Assembly (NCBI GenBank): GCA_964244495.1
Contig: CAXTIU010000014.1
Coordinates: 16,372-80,371 of the forward strand
Direction of reading: 5' to 3'
DNA from: RH-AL1 sp964244495
GTDB lineage: Bacteria > Pseudomonadota > Alphaproteobacteria > Rhizobiales > Beijerinckiaceae
DNA length: 64,000 nucleotides
Shown here one piece after another: positions 14,205-23,675 of this stretch. Position numbers and translations under genes: made by a program. The notes beneath the pieces are model-generated. The model searched no databases. It saw nothing but the letters and a program-made list of their open reading frames with translations, and was not told the origin of the DNA. How positions within the stretch are numbered: position 1 is the first letter of the stretch; every line of letters starts with the position of its first letter.

Positions 14205-17200
14205 ATGGCCAACCCGATTAAGGCCCAGGACCCGGCGGCCGCCGCTTTGTCGGCGATCGAGGAAGCCTTGAACCTGTCCGACCTGATGGGGCCGGCCGAC
14301 ACCGCAAAGGGGGAAGCGAGGGGATCCGGGCCGGGCTTCGAGGTGTCGCCCGACGATCGCCTGAACCATCCGCTCCTGCCGCCCCGCTCGCGCGGCGAAA
14401 CCCTACGGCCGAAGCTGCCCTCCATGGACGACGCCAAGATCTTCGGCCGAGGCACCGGCGGCCGCCCGAACGAGCCGGCCGTGGCGGAGCTTCCGGTCGC
14501 CCAGGCGGCCCCGAACGAGGCGGACCGCAGCTTCGCCGACGTGCTGCTGGACGCGCGCGAGCGTCCGGTGGCGGATCGCGCGCCCGATCGCTTCGAGGGC
14601 GCGCCGGCGGTCCCGCCGGCCAACGACGACAAGGAGTCGGTGGGCGCCATCCTGCGCTCCCTGCAGGCGAAGTCGAGCCGTACGCCGATGTTGATCGCCG
14701 GCGCCGCCGCCGCGCTGTGGGCGGCGGTCTGCCTGTTCGCCCTCTACGCCGACCGGGCCGACCTCGCCGGCGGCAGCCTGCTGCAGCCGAAGACCGCGCT
14801 GGTGCTGTTGGCCGTCGTCGGCCCGCTGCTGTTCTTCTTCATGACCGCCGCCCTGACACGGCGCGCGCAAGAGGTGCGGTTGACGGCGCGCTCCATGCTG
14901 CAAGTCGCGGTGCGCCTCGCCGAGCCCGAGACCATCGCCACCGAGCAGATGGTGACGCTGTCGCAGGCGATCCGGCGCGAGATCGCCTCCATGGGCGATG
15001 GCATCGAACGGGCGCTCGCCCGCGCCGGCGAGCTGGAAACGCTGGTGCGCTCGGAGGTGTCCAACATCGAACGGTCGTTCGGCGAGAACGAGCGGCGGGT
15101 GCGCGCCCTCATCGACGAGCTGTCGTCCGAGCGCGAAGCGATCGTCGGCAACGCCGAGAAGGTGCGCGGCGCCATCCTCGGCGCGCACGAGTCGCTGTCG
15201 CGCGACCTCGACGGCGTGTCCGAGCGCATCGCGCAGACGGTGGACGAGGCCGGCGAGCGCGTCACCGCGTCGCTCAGCAGCAAGGGCGACGAAATCCGCA
15301 GCGCCCTGGCGGGCGTCGGCGAGGACTGCGCGGCCAACCTCGGGACCAGCGGCCACGAGCTGGTCGAGCGCCTGCGGCTGACCACGGAGGACGTGGCCGC
15401 CGCCCTCGTCGGGCACACCGCCGACTTCGAGGGCAAGCTCGCCACCGCCGGCCACGCCCTGATGACCGACCTCGGCGTGCGCGCCGACGACATCGTCCAT
15501 CGGCTCGACGTGACCGGCACGCGGATCAGCGAGGAGATCGTGTCGCGCGGCGACACCCTCGCCGACCGCCTGGCCGAGACCGGCGACCGTCTCCACGAGG
15601 TGGTGGCGACGCACGGGGACATGCTGCACGGTCACCTCGCCGAGACCGGCGAGCGTATCGCCACCCTCATCGGCGAGCGGACCGAAGCGGCCCGCGCCGC
15701 CTTCGAGGGATCGTCCGCCGGCCTCGCCGACCTGCTGGAAGAAAGCCACGGGAAGGTCCAAGCCCGGTTCGAGCGGCACGGCGCCGACCTTCACCATCGC
15801 TTCGCGGAAACCGCGGACGACATCGCCGGCAGGCTCGCCTCGCACACCGACGCCCTGCACCAGAGGCTCGCGGCGACCGTCGCGGAGACGACCGGCGCGC
15901 TCGGCGACCACAACGAGGCCGTCCAGGAGCGTCTCGCCGAAGGGGCGGCGGCGACACTCGCGCTGATGGCGAGCCATTCGGACCACCTCCACGAACGCCT
16001 CGCCGCCACGACGGCGGAAACGACGGAAGCGTTGTCGACGCATGCCGACACCCTGCACCAGCACCTCGCCGCGAGCGCGCATGAGTCCGTCGCCGCCTTG
16101 AACGAGGGGACGCTACAGCTCGATCAGCGCTTGAGCGCGACCAACGAGGCGCTAAGCGCGCATCAGGCGCGGATGAGCGAGCGGCTCGCCGCGACGGCCG
16201 CCGAAACGGCGGCGGCGCTGACCGCCGGCAACGACAACCTGCTGCGTCAGCTGAGCGAAACGAACGAAGCGCTCGTCGCCCATCGCGAGGCCGAGCACCA
16301 GCACCTCGCCGGCACCGCCGACGACCTCAATCACCGCCTGGCGACGGTCACCGCCGAGACGACGGACATCCTGAGCGCGCACCAGACGCAGATGGAGCAG
16401 CGTTTCGCCGCAACCGCCGAGGGGACGGCGGCGACGCTGACGGCCGGCTCGGACGAGTTGCTCCGGCGCCTGGCCGAGACCAACGGGGCGCTCGTTTCCC
16501 ATCGCGAGGCCGAGCACCAGCGCCTCCTCGGCCACGCCGACGAGCTCAACCATCGGCTCGCCACGGTCGCGAGCGAGGCGACCGACGCGCTCGCCGCGCA
16601 CCAGGCGCGGATGGAGGCGCACTTCGCCGCGACGTCGGGGGACACGGTCAAGGCCCTGACCGCCGGCTCGGAAACGTTCGCCCAGAGCCTGGCCGAGGCG
16701 AACGAGGCCCTGGTGGCGCATCGCGAGGCCGAGCACCAGCGCCTCCTCGGCCACGCCGACGACCTCAACCAACGCCTCGCCGCGCTCACCGCCGAGACGT
16801 CGGACGCCCTCACGGCGCACAACGACTCTATGCACGAGCGGCTGGCCGCGACAGCCAGCGACGCGATCGCCGCGCTGGCGACCCACACGGAAACGCTGCA
16901 GGAGCGGATCGGCGGCGTCGCCCACGAGGCCTTGACCACCTTCAACGGCCACGTCGACACGATGCACGATCGCTTGAACGCGATCGCCGCCGAAACCACG
17001 GGCGCTCTGGTGACGCACACCGACGCCATGCACGAACGCCTCGCCGACACGGCGCAGCAGACGGTCGCCGCGCTCACCGACCACGCGAGCGAGTTGCACG
17101 AGCGGCTGGAAGCGGCGACCGGGGGAACGCTGGCCGCGCTCGACGCCCATTCCGGGACGCTGACCGAGCGTCTCGAGGCCGTGTCGCGGGAGACGGTCGG

Positions 17201-20200
17201 AGGGCTCGGCACCCACACCGAGCGGCTGGAAGCTGTGCTGCACGAGGCGGCCGCCGGGGCGATCGAGGCCATCGGCCACCATGAATCCGGACTGCGCGAG
17301 CAGCTCGACGGCACGACGCGGCGAACCCTCGCGGCGCTCGACAACCATCGCGACACGATGAACGGCGCGCTGGAGGATGCGTCCGCCGGCGCCATCGCGG
17401 CGGTCGCCGCCCACGTCGAGACCGTGCACGAGCGGCTCGGCGGCGCGACGGGCGACACGCTCGCCGCGCTCGACGACCACGCGCAAGCCATGCAGGAGAA
17501 GCTCGCGACGACCGCCGATCAGGCGGTCGGCCAGCTCGCCGGCCACATCGAGGGGATGCACGACCAGCTCGCGTCCGGTGCCGAGGCGACGGCGGCGGCG
17601 CTCGGTCACCACGCGCAGGCGCTCCAGGAGGAGTTCGTCGCCAACACACGGCAGGCCGTCGCCGACTTGGCCAACCAGGTTGATGCCCTCAACGCCCGCT
17701 TCGCCGACATCGCCGGCGAGTCCGTCGCGGCGATCGCCACCCACGGCGACCGCATCAACGAGGCCCTGGCCGACAGGCTCGCCGCCTTCAACGAGACCTT
17801 CGTCGCGCACGGCGGCGAGGCGACCGACAGGCTCGGCGCCCACGCCGAGCGCTTCAACGCCACCATGGCCGACCGGCTGGGCGCGATCGAGAACACCTTC
17901 GCGCTGCAGGGCGGCGACCTCAACGACAAGCTCGGCGTTCGCCTGGAGGAAGCGACGGCCCTGTTCGACAGGGAGATCGGCACGATGGAGACCCGCGCGA
18001 TCGAGCGTGCCGAGGCGATCGCCACGACCCTGCGGGACCTCGTCGAGCGCATCGACCACGGGCTGGAAACCCGCGCCAAGGCGATCAACGACGCGCTCGC
18101 CTCGCGCACGATCGAGATCGCCCGCACCTTCAGCGATGGCAGCCGCGAGGTGGTCGAGGCAATCGAGACCCGCGCGACCCGGACGGCGGAAATCTTCGAC
18201 ACACGCTCGGCGGCGATCGGCCAGCAGCTCGACGGCCACATCGCGCGCCTCAACGAGCGGGTGGTGGGTCCCCTCGGCCTCATCGCCTCCGCCCTCGACG
18301 AGAAGGGCCGCAGCCTAACGGCGAGCCTGATCGATCGCGCCAGCGCCATCGACGGCCTGCTGACCGACCACGGCGGCAAGCTCAACGCGACGCTGGATCG
18401 CGAGGCGGCCGAGCTGCGCGCGATCATCGGCAACGCCATCGTCGAGATCGACTCGACCCTGTCCGGCCGGGCCGGCGAGGTCGGCGCCGTGCTGAGCGAA
18501 CGCGTCAACGCCATCGCGGCCACCCTCGACGGGCGCCTCGCCGACATCGAGACCGTACTGAGCGAGAAGAGCCGGGTCATCGACGATCGCTTCGCCGACC
18601 GCTCGGAGGAGCTGCGGCGCCTGTTCGACGAGCACGGGCTGCGGCTGGTCGACACGCTCGCCGAGCGCGGCGGCGCGGTCGCCGCCGAGATGACGAGCGT
18701 CGGCGAGGTCGTCTCGCAAACGATCGCGCAGCGCGGCGCCCTCGTCGTCGAGCACCTCGGGCAGAAGCAGACCGAACTCACCGGCGCGCTCGACCGCTCC
18801 AGGACCGAGCTCGCCGAAGCGGTGGAAAGCCGCGTCGCCGCTTCCGTGGGCTCGCTCGTGCGGCACCAGAGCGGCTTCACCGCGGCGATCGACCGGTCGG
18901 CGAACGAGTTGAAGACGACGGTGGAAGGGGCGGTCGGCGCGTCCGTCCGGTCGCTCGTCGCCGCCGGCGACGAGATGCGCGGCGACATCGGCGGCATCAT
19001 CGAGCGCCTCAGCGCCTCCAACGCCGCGATGCGGCAGCTGATCGGCGGCGCGAACGAGACGTTCGGGACCTTCGACAGGGCCCTCGACGATGGGCTGAAG
19101 GCGTTCGGCGGCGCGGTCGAGTCCGTTTCGGGCCACATCGAGCGCATCAACGAGACCGCCGGCAAGACGCTCGCCGACGCTGGCGGCCTCGCCGACGCGA
19201 TCGCCGGTCACCACCGGACCCTGAGCGCGGCGTCGGACCGCCTGGCGCTGACCCAGGACGAGGTGGACCGTCGCCTCGCGGCACGCCAGGACTCGCTGTC
19301 CACCCTCCTCACCGCCGTGTCCGCCAAGCAGGAGGATTTTGAATCGGTGATGTCGTCGTTCTCCGGACTGATCGAGGACAGTTTCAAGAACGCCGAGGCG
19401 CGTGCCCGCGAGATCGGCACCTTCCTCGCCGAGCATTCGGAGGTGTCGACCGGGATCATCGACGAGCAGTTCGCCGCCATCCGCACCAACGCGGGCAAGG
19501 AGCGCGAGCGGACCGCCTCGGCCATGCGGGCGGCCTACGACCAGTCGGCGCAGGAACTCGAAAGCATCTTCGGCCAGACGACCGAGCGCTTCCAGGCGGC
19601 GACGGAGGAGATGCGCGGGCTGTCGCGGACGATCCAGCAGGAACTCGCCGCCACCCGCGAGGAGGTGCGCCGCAACGCCGCCGAACTGCCGGTGGAGGCG
19701 GCGGAGCAGGCTGCCGCGATGCGGCGGGTGATCGCCGACCAGATCAAGGCGCTCGGCGAGCTCACCGCCATCGTCACGGGGTCCGGCCGCTCGCTCGACC
19801 TATCGATGCCGTCCCAGGCGGTCACGGCGACCCAGCCGCGGCAGGCGAGCGCGGCCATCGTCCCGCCACGCGAGGCGAGGCCGGAGGAGGTGCCGCAAGA
19901 GCCGTCGCGGCCCGAGGCGCGCCAAGAGGTGCGCCAGGATACTCTCAAGGACGCCCGCCAGGAGCCTCGCCAGGAGCCCCGCCACGAGCCGACGCGCGTC
20001 GAGCCCCGTCGCGAGCCGCAGCGCGTCGAGCCGCGTACCGAAGCGCCCCGTCCACAGCCGCGCGGCGAGGCGCAACGGCCGGCGGCGCCGGGCGAGCGCG
20101 GGCCGCAAGAGCGCGGCCAAGGGGGTTGGCTGTCCAACCTGCTGGCCCGCGCGACCGAGGAGGAGGAAGCCCAGGCCGCCCAGCCACAGGCCGCGCGCGA

Positions 20201-20552
20201 GGGGCGGGACGCGGAGCCGCTCGCGGCGATCACCACCGACATCGCGCGGATGATCGATGCCGGCGCGACCACCAGGGCATGGGAGCGTTATCGGCGCGGC
20301 GAGGACGGCGCGTTCGATCGCGCGATCTACACCGGCCGCGGCGCGCAGACCTTCGACGAGATCCGCCGACGTTACCATGCCGACGCCGACTTCAAGACCA
20401 CCGTCGACCGCTACGTCCAGGAGTTCGAGCGGCTGCTGGGGCAGATCCAAGGCGACGACCCCGAGGATCGCATGCTGCGCGGCTATCTCGCCTCCGACAG
20501 CGGCAAGGTCTACACCATGCTCGCCCACGCGTCAGGCCGGCTCGAGTCCTGA
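14205..20552 (+). CDS. Giant membrane-anchored coiled-coil repeat protein
   Basis: 2115 residues, unrecognised beyond resemblance to large 'apolipoprotein/kinesin-like' hypothetical proteins of Rhizobiales. Layout: soluble N-terminus of about 160 residues; two transmembrane helices near 162-182 and 198-218 (ALVLLAVVGPLLFFFMTAAL); about 1500 residues of alanine-, His- and Glu-rich helix with heptad patterns such as LHERLAATTAETTEALSTHA; a Pro/Arg/Glu linker near 1890-1970 (PRQEPRHEPTRVEPRREP); and a compact C-terminal domain from about 2005 (IARMIDAGATTRAWERYRRG, YTGRGAQTFDEIRRRYHADA). Three 73-residue units repeat with near-identical DNA near residues 690-860. Topology suggests an inner-membrane anchor with a very long cytoplasmic rod. 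An envelope, polarity or division role is only a guess. Confidence 0.85.
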   Translation: MANPIKAQDPAAAALSAIEEALNLSDLMGPADTAKGEARGSGPGFEVSPDDRLNHPLLPPRSRGETLRPKLPSMDDAKIFGRGTGGRPNEPAVAELPVAQAAPNEADRSFADVLLDARERPVADRAPDRFEGAPAVPPANDDKESVGAILRSLQAKSSRTPMLIAGAAAALWAAVCLFALYADRADLAGGSLLQPKTALVLLAVVGPLLFFFMTAALTRRAQEVRLTARSMLQVAVRLAEPETIATEQMVTLSQAIRREIASMGDGIERALARAGELETLVRSEVSNIERSFGENERRVRALIDELSSEREAIVGNAEKVRGAILGAHESLSRDLDGVSERIAQTVDEAGERVTASLSSKGDEIRSALAGVGEDCAANLGTSGHELVERLRLTTEDVAAALVGHTADFEGKLATAGHALMTDLGVRADDIVHRLDVTGTRISEEIVSRGDTLADRLAETGDRLHEVVATHGDMLHGHLAETGERIATLIGERTEAARAAFEGSSAGLADLLEESHGKVQARFERHGADLHHRFAETADDIAGRLASHTDALHQRLAATVAETTGALGDHNEAVQERLAEGAAATLALMASHSDHLHERLAATTAETTEALSTHADTLHQHLAASAHESVAALNEGTLQLDQRLSATNEALSAHQARMSERLAATAAETAAALTAGNDNLLRQLSETNEALVAHREAEHQHLAGTADDLNHRLATVTAETTDILSAHQTQMEQRFAATAEGTAATLTAGSDELLRRLAETNGALVSHREAEHQRLLGHADELNHRLATVASEATDALAAHQARMEAHFAATSGDTVKALTAGSETFAQSLAEANEALVAHREAEHQRLLGHADDLNQRLAALTAETSDALTAHNDSMHERLAATASDAIAALATHTETLQERIGGVAHEALTTFNGHVDTMHDRLNAIAAETTGALVTHTDAMHERLADTAQQTVAALTDHASELHERLEAATGGTLAALDAHSGTLTERLEAVSRETVGGLGTHTERLEAVLHEAAAGAIEAIGHHESGLREQLDGTTRRTLAALDNHRDTMNGALEDASAGAIAAVAAHVETVHERLGGATGDTLAALDDHAQAMQEKLATTADQAVGQLAGHIEGMHDQLASGAEATAAALGHHAQALQEEFVANTRQAVADLANQVDALNARFADIAGESVAAIATHGDRINEALADRLAAFNETFVAHGGEATDRLGAHAERFNATMADRLGAIENTFALQGGDLNDKLGVRLEEATALFDREIGTMETRAIERAEAIATTLRDLVERIDHGLETRAKAINDALASRTIEIARTFSDGSREVVEAIETRATRTAEIFDTRSAAIGQQLDGHIARLNERVVGPLGLIASALDEKGRSLTASLIDRASAIDGLLTDHGGKLNATLDREAAELRAIIGNAIVEIDSTLSGRAGEVGAVLSERVNAIAATLDGRLADIETVLSEKSRVIDDRFADRSEELRRLFDEHGLRLVDTLAERGGAVAAEMTSVGEVVSQTIAQRGALVVEHLGQKQTELTGALDRSRTELAEAVESRVAASVGSLVRHQSGFTAAIDRSANELKTTVEGAVGASVRSLVAAGDEMRGDIGGIIERLSASNAAMRQLIGGANETFGTFDRALDDGLKAFGGAVESVSGHIERINETAGKTLADAGGLADAIAGHHRTLSAASDRLALTQDEVDRRLAARQDSLSTLLTAVSAKQEDFESVMSSFSGLIEDSFKNAEARAREIGTFLAEHSEVSTGIIDEQFAAIRTNAGKERERTASAMRAAYDQSAQELESIFGQTTERFQAATEEMRGLSRTIQQELAATREEVRRNAAELPVEAAEQAAAMRRVIADQIKALGELTAIVTGSGRSLDLSMPSQAVTATQPRQASAAIVPPREARPEEVPQEPSRPEARQEVRQDTLKDARQEPRQEPRHEPTRVEPRREPQRVEPRTEAPRPQPRGEAQRPAAPGERGPQERGQGGWLSNLLARATEEEEAQAAQPQAAREGRDAEPLAAITTDIARMIDAGATTRAWERYRRGEDGAFDRAIYTGRGAQTFDEIRRRYHADADFKTTVDRYVQEFERLLGQIQGDDPEDRMLRGYLASDSGKVYTMLAHASGRLES
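16130..16800 (+). repeat. 219-bp internal direct repeats in coiled-coil gene
   Basis: The segment beginning CATCGCGAGGCCGAGCACCA starts at 16281, 16500 and 16719, exactly 219 bases (73 codons) apart. Similarity extends on both sides, strongest between the second and third copies (CGCCTCCTCGGCCACGCCGA in both). This indicates recent in-frame duplication and a likely length polymorphism. Confidence 0.8.
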
Positions 20553-20579
20553 GGACGGGGACGGCGCGGCGGGCAAGCG

Positions 20580-21002
<423 letters not shown>

Positions 21003-21201
21003 CCTCGCGGCGTAGGGGCGCGCGCCGGCGCTGTCAACGCTCACGAGGCTTTAACCGTGACGCGCGGCGCCGGGGACGGCGTGGCACAAACGCCGCGCAT
21101 CGCACGAAACTTTAAGCATCGGCGTGCAAGGTCGTTGACGCTTCGCGCCGGCGCCTGTTGGTGGGGCCGTGGGCAGCGGGGGCTCTCACCGAGATCGATC
21201 G

Positions 21202-21537
21202 ATGCGTAAATTTTCCACCGGCCTCGCGCTGGCCGTTACACTCGGCGGCACCACCATCCTCGGCGGCTGTGGCTACACGCCGGAGCAGCGCGCGGCGAGC
21301 GGCGGCCTGATCGGCGCCGGCACGGGCGCGGCGATCGCCGGCGCGGCCGGCGGCGGTCCCGCCGCCGTGATCGCCAGCAGCCTGCTCGGCGCCGGCGCCG
21401 GCGCCCTGATCGGCGCCAACAGCCGGCCGCCGCCTCCGCCGCCGCCGGTCGTCGTGGTGGAGCGCCGGCCGCCCTGCGCCGAGTTCGCCGAGGACATGTA
21501 CGGGCGCCGGTACTGCCGGGTGTACTACGGCTATTGA
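21202..21537 (+). CDS. Small glycine-zipper lipoprotein
   Basis: 111 residues. The signal peptide has a lipobox LGGC, lipidation at Cys23 (TTILGGCGYTPEQRAASGG). A glycine-zipper two-helix region follows (GLIGAGTGAAIAGAAGG, SSLLGAGAGALIGANSR), then a proline run, and a C-terminus with two Cys (PPCAEFAEDMYGRRYCRVYY). Such proteins sit in the outer membrane; this matches YMGG/17-kDa-antigen-like families only in outline. Its TGA overlaps the TTG start of the amidase gene. Confidence 0.8.
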   Translation: MRKFSTGLALAVTLGGTTILGGCGYTPEQRAASGGLIGAGTGAAIAGAAGGGPAAVIASSLLGAGAGALIGANSRPPPPPPPVVVVERRPPCAEFAEDMYGRRYCRVYYGY

Positions 21538-22274
21538 CGCCCGATAGCCGGCTCGTCGACCGCGTCGTGCCCTCGCCCAACCATGGCGACCGGCGCGGCA
21601 GGACGGTCGACGCGCTGGTGCTGCATTACACGGGCATGGCCACCGGCGAGGCGGCGCTCGCCCGGCTGTGCGATCCCGCCGCCGAAGTGTCCTGCCACTA
21701 CCTGATCTGGGAAGACGGCCGCATCGACCAGCTCGTCGCCGAGGCGGATCGGGCCTGGCACGCCGGACGCTCGTCCTGGCGGGGTGAGCGCGACGTGAAC
21801 GCCGTGTCGCTCGGCATCGAGCTCGTCAACGCCGGCCACGAGGGCGGCTGCCCGCCCTACCCCGCCCGGCAGATCGACGCCCTGATCGCGCTCGGGCACG
21901 ACATCAACCGACGCCACGCGATCGCGCCGGCGCGCGTCCTCGCGCATTCCGACGTCGCGCCGGACCGCAAGATCGACCCCGGCGAGTGGTTCCCGTGGGA
22001 GCGCCTCGCGGTGGAAGGGATTGGAGTCCACATCGAGACCGTCCCTATAACCGAAGGGCAGAGCCTGTCATACGGTGATGCCGGTCGATCGGTAGCTGCG
22101 TTGCAGTCTAAGCTCGCCAAGATCGGATTTGATCCGCCTAAAACAGGTTCGTACGATATCGATACGGCGCTCATCGTTCAGGCTTTTCAGAGACGCCATC
22201 GGCCGGCGATTGTTGATGGCATCGCTGATGCGTCGACCCGGCTAACACTGTCGGCTTTGCTCGAAGTGAGCTAA
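21534..22274 (+). CDS. N-acetylmuramoyl-L-alanine amidase, AmpD-like, with peptidoglycan-binding domain
   Basis: 246 residues from TTG 21534 (overlapping the previous stop, TTGA). The amidase_2 domain spans about residues 13-160: VDALVLHYTG carries the first zinc His31, VSCHYLIWEDGRIDQLV and RAWHAGRSSWRGERDVNAVS follow, and LAHSDVAPDRKIDPGEWFPW carries the second His and the Asp. A PG_binding_1 domain fills residues 178-244 (YGDAGRSVAALQSKLAKIGF, VQAFQRRHRP). It cleaves the amide between MurNAc and L-Ala in wall turnover. No signal peptide is seen, consistent with a cytoplasmic recycling role. The C-terminal domain has visibly lower GC than the amidase part. Confidence 0.9.
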   Translation: MTPDSRLVDRVVPSPNHGDRRGRTVDALVLHYTGMATGEAALARLCDPAAEVSCHYLIWEDGRIDQLVAEADRAWHAGRSSWRGERDVNAVSLGIELVNAGHEGGCPPYPARQIDALIALGHDINRRHAIAPARVLAHSDVAPDRKIDPGEWFPWERLAVEGIGVHIETVPITEGQSLSYGDAGRSVAALQSKLAKIGFDPPKTGSYDIDTALIVQAFQRRHRPAIVDGIADASTRLTLSALLEVS

Positions 22275-22287
22275 GCTCGACTTTGGC
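22274..22287. repeat. 14-bp direct repeat, copy 1
   Basis: AGCTCGACTTTGGC occurs here, beginning at the amidase stop, and again in the same orientation at 26398-26411. The two copies bracket the IS701, the dead IS630 and the glycosyltransferase gene. They could be a relic target duplication or parts of element ends. Confidence 0.6.
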
Positions 22288-22359
22288 GATTCCTGCGGCT
22301 TGGCAAAGGATGTAGGCCCAAGGGGCTGGTAGGATGAAGCGGCGTGTCGTTTGGTGACC

Positions 22360-23643
22360 TTAGCGCGGGGACGGCATTAAAGCCTGCTCGCGCCAGAACG
22401 TGCGGCGCACCGCTGCGAGGGCGTCGGCGAAGGTGGGTCGCGCCTTGACGTACCATGCCGTCGTCGCGGTCCGTCGCCGCTCGCGCGCGCTCAGCCGGGA
22501 GGCGAGCAGGGTGACGATAGAGAACAGGGCGAGCAGGCGGGGCGTGGTGCGGGCGATCGCCTGGTCCGACCATTGCCGCTGCGTCTCGGCGCCGAGGTGG
22601 GCGCGGACCTCCTGGAAGGTGACCTCGACGCACCAGCGTCGCACGAACCAACACACGATCTGCGCGGGATCCTGCGCCGGATCGGTGCACAGCAGCCCCT
22701 GCGGTTGGAAGCGGTGCTCGGGATCACGGATCAGCACCCATCGGATCGGCACGACCGGCAGGCCACCGTGCCGCCACATCGCGGTGGCCGAGGCGATCTC
22801 GACGACGCGCTCGCCCGTGCCATACCAGCCCGGCACGACGACACCCCGCCAGCACGTGCCGGGGTCGGCGAGGACGCTGGACAGGGTTGCTGGGCGCGTG
22901 CCCTTGGTGCGGGGCCGCCCGGTGGTGCCGGGCGGGCGCGGCAGGGCGGGCTCGTAGAGGGCCGCGTCGAGCCGCAGGCGGGTTATCGAGGTGACGCCGT
23001 CACGGCGCATGGCGTCCAGGAACTTGAGGGCGGAGAAGCCGCTGTCGCCGACCAGCACGAGGTCGCGCTGTGGGAGCCAGCGACGCGCCTGCATGGCAAG
23101 CTGGCGCCCAACCTCAAGCAACGGCTTGTGCCGATGCCCCCTGCTGGCGGCAGGCGCGCTCGGAGGGGACCAGCGCGGTGAGGAAGGCAAGGTCCAGACC
23201 CGTTCCGCCCAGGGGATCGGCGCCAGCAGCATCAGGCTCATCCAGCGCAGCCCGCTCGCCTTGACGAAGTGGCTGTCGGATGAGCGTACCGGGTCGCGAT
23301 AGATGCCCTTGGCCGCGATCCGCTTGCCGCGACGGCGCTCGATCGTGTCGTCCAGCGCGATCACCACGGGACCACGCGGCGCGAAGGCATCGATCAGCAG
23401 CCGGAGCAGGATGCGGCCGCCGGCACGCGGGCACCATGCCGCGCGGCTGAGGATCCGATGATAGTTCACGAAGCGGCGTTCTTGCGCGTGGCCGGTGACC
23501 CGCAGCAGGCTCGCCACCGCTCGTCGGCCTGGTGTCAGGATGGCACCGACCAGCAACAACTGGGCGTGCCGCCAGGATCGCTGGACGAACAAAGGCGCGA
23601 AAGCCAAAATGATCGGGGCGAAGCGGGCGGGCAGAGGCGGCAT
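22360..23643 (-). CDS. IS701-like DDE transposase
   Basis: About 427 residues from ATG 23643 (MPPLPARFAPIILAFAPLFV); the frame is open a further 36 codons upstream. Catalytic Asp residues are in VVIALDDTIERRRGKRIAAK and DLVLVGDSGFSALKFLD, and the Glu in CVEVTFQEVRAHLGAETQRQ. Near 23145-23200 the reading RVWTLPSSPRWSPPSAPAAS lacks family character, while the neighbouring frame reads LPFLTALVPSERACRQQG. Two compensating indels have thus scrambled about 17 residues. Activity is doubtful. No clear terminal inverted repeats were found. Confidence 0.8.
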   Translation of the reverse strand: MPPLPARFAPIILAFAPLFVQRSWRHAQLLLVGAILTPGRRAVASLLRVTGHAQERRFVNYHRILSRAAWCPRAGGRILLRLLIDAFAPRGPVVIALDDTIERRRGKRIAAKGIYRDPVRSSDSHFVKASGLRWMSLMLLAPIPWAERVWTLPSSPRWSPPSAPAASRGHRHKPLLEVGRQLAMQARRWLPQRDLVLVGDSGFSALKFLDAMRRDGVTSITRLRLDAALYEPALPRPPGTTGRPRTKGTRPATLSSVLADPGTCWRGVVVPGWYGTGERVVEIASATAMWRHGGLPVVPIRWVLIRDPEHRFQPQGLLCTDPAQDPAQIVCWFVRRWCVEVTFQEVRAHLGAETQRQWSDQAIARTTPRLLALFSIVTLLASRLSARERRRTATTAWYVKARPTFADALAAVRRTFWREQALMPSPR

Positions 23644-23675
23644 GGCGGTGTCTCTTGGCTGAGACGCCTCTAGTC

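Noticed and set aside
16152..18239. 695-codon open frame on the minus strand inside the coiled-coil gene, also 14403-16082 and 17606-19165
   Set aside because: Very high GC leaves antisense frames open; the sequences are Arg/Val/Gly-rich repeats mirroring the plus-strand coiled coil and have no independent protein character.
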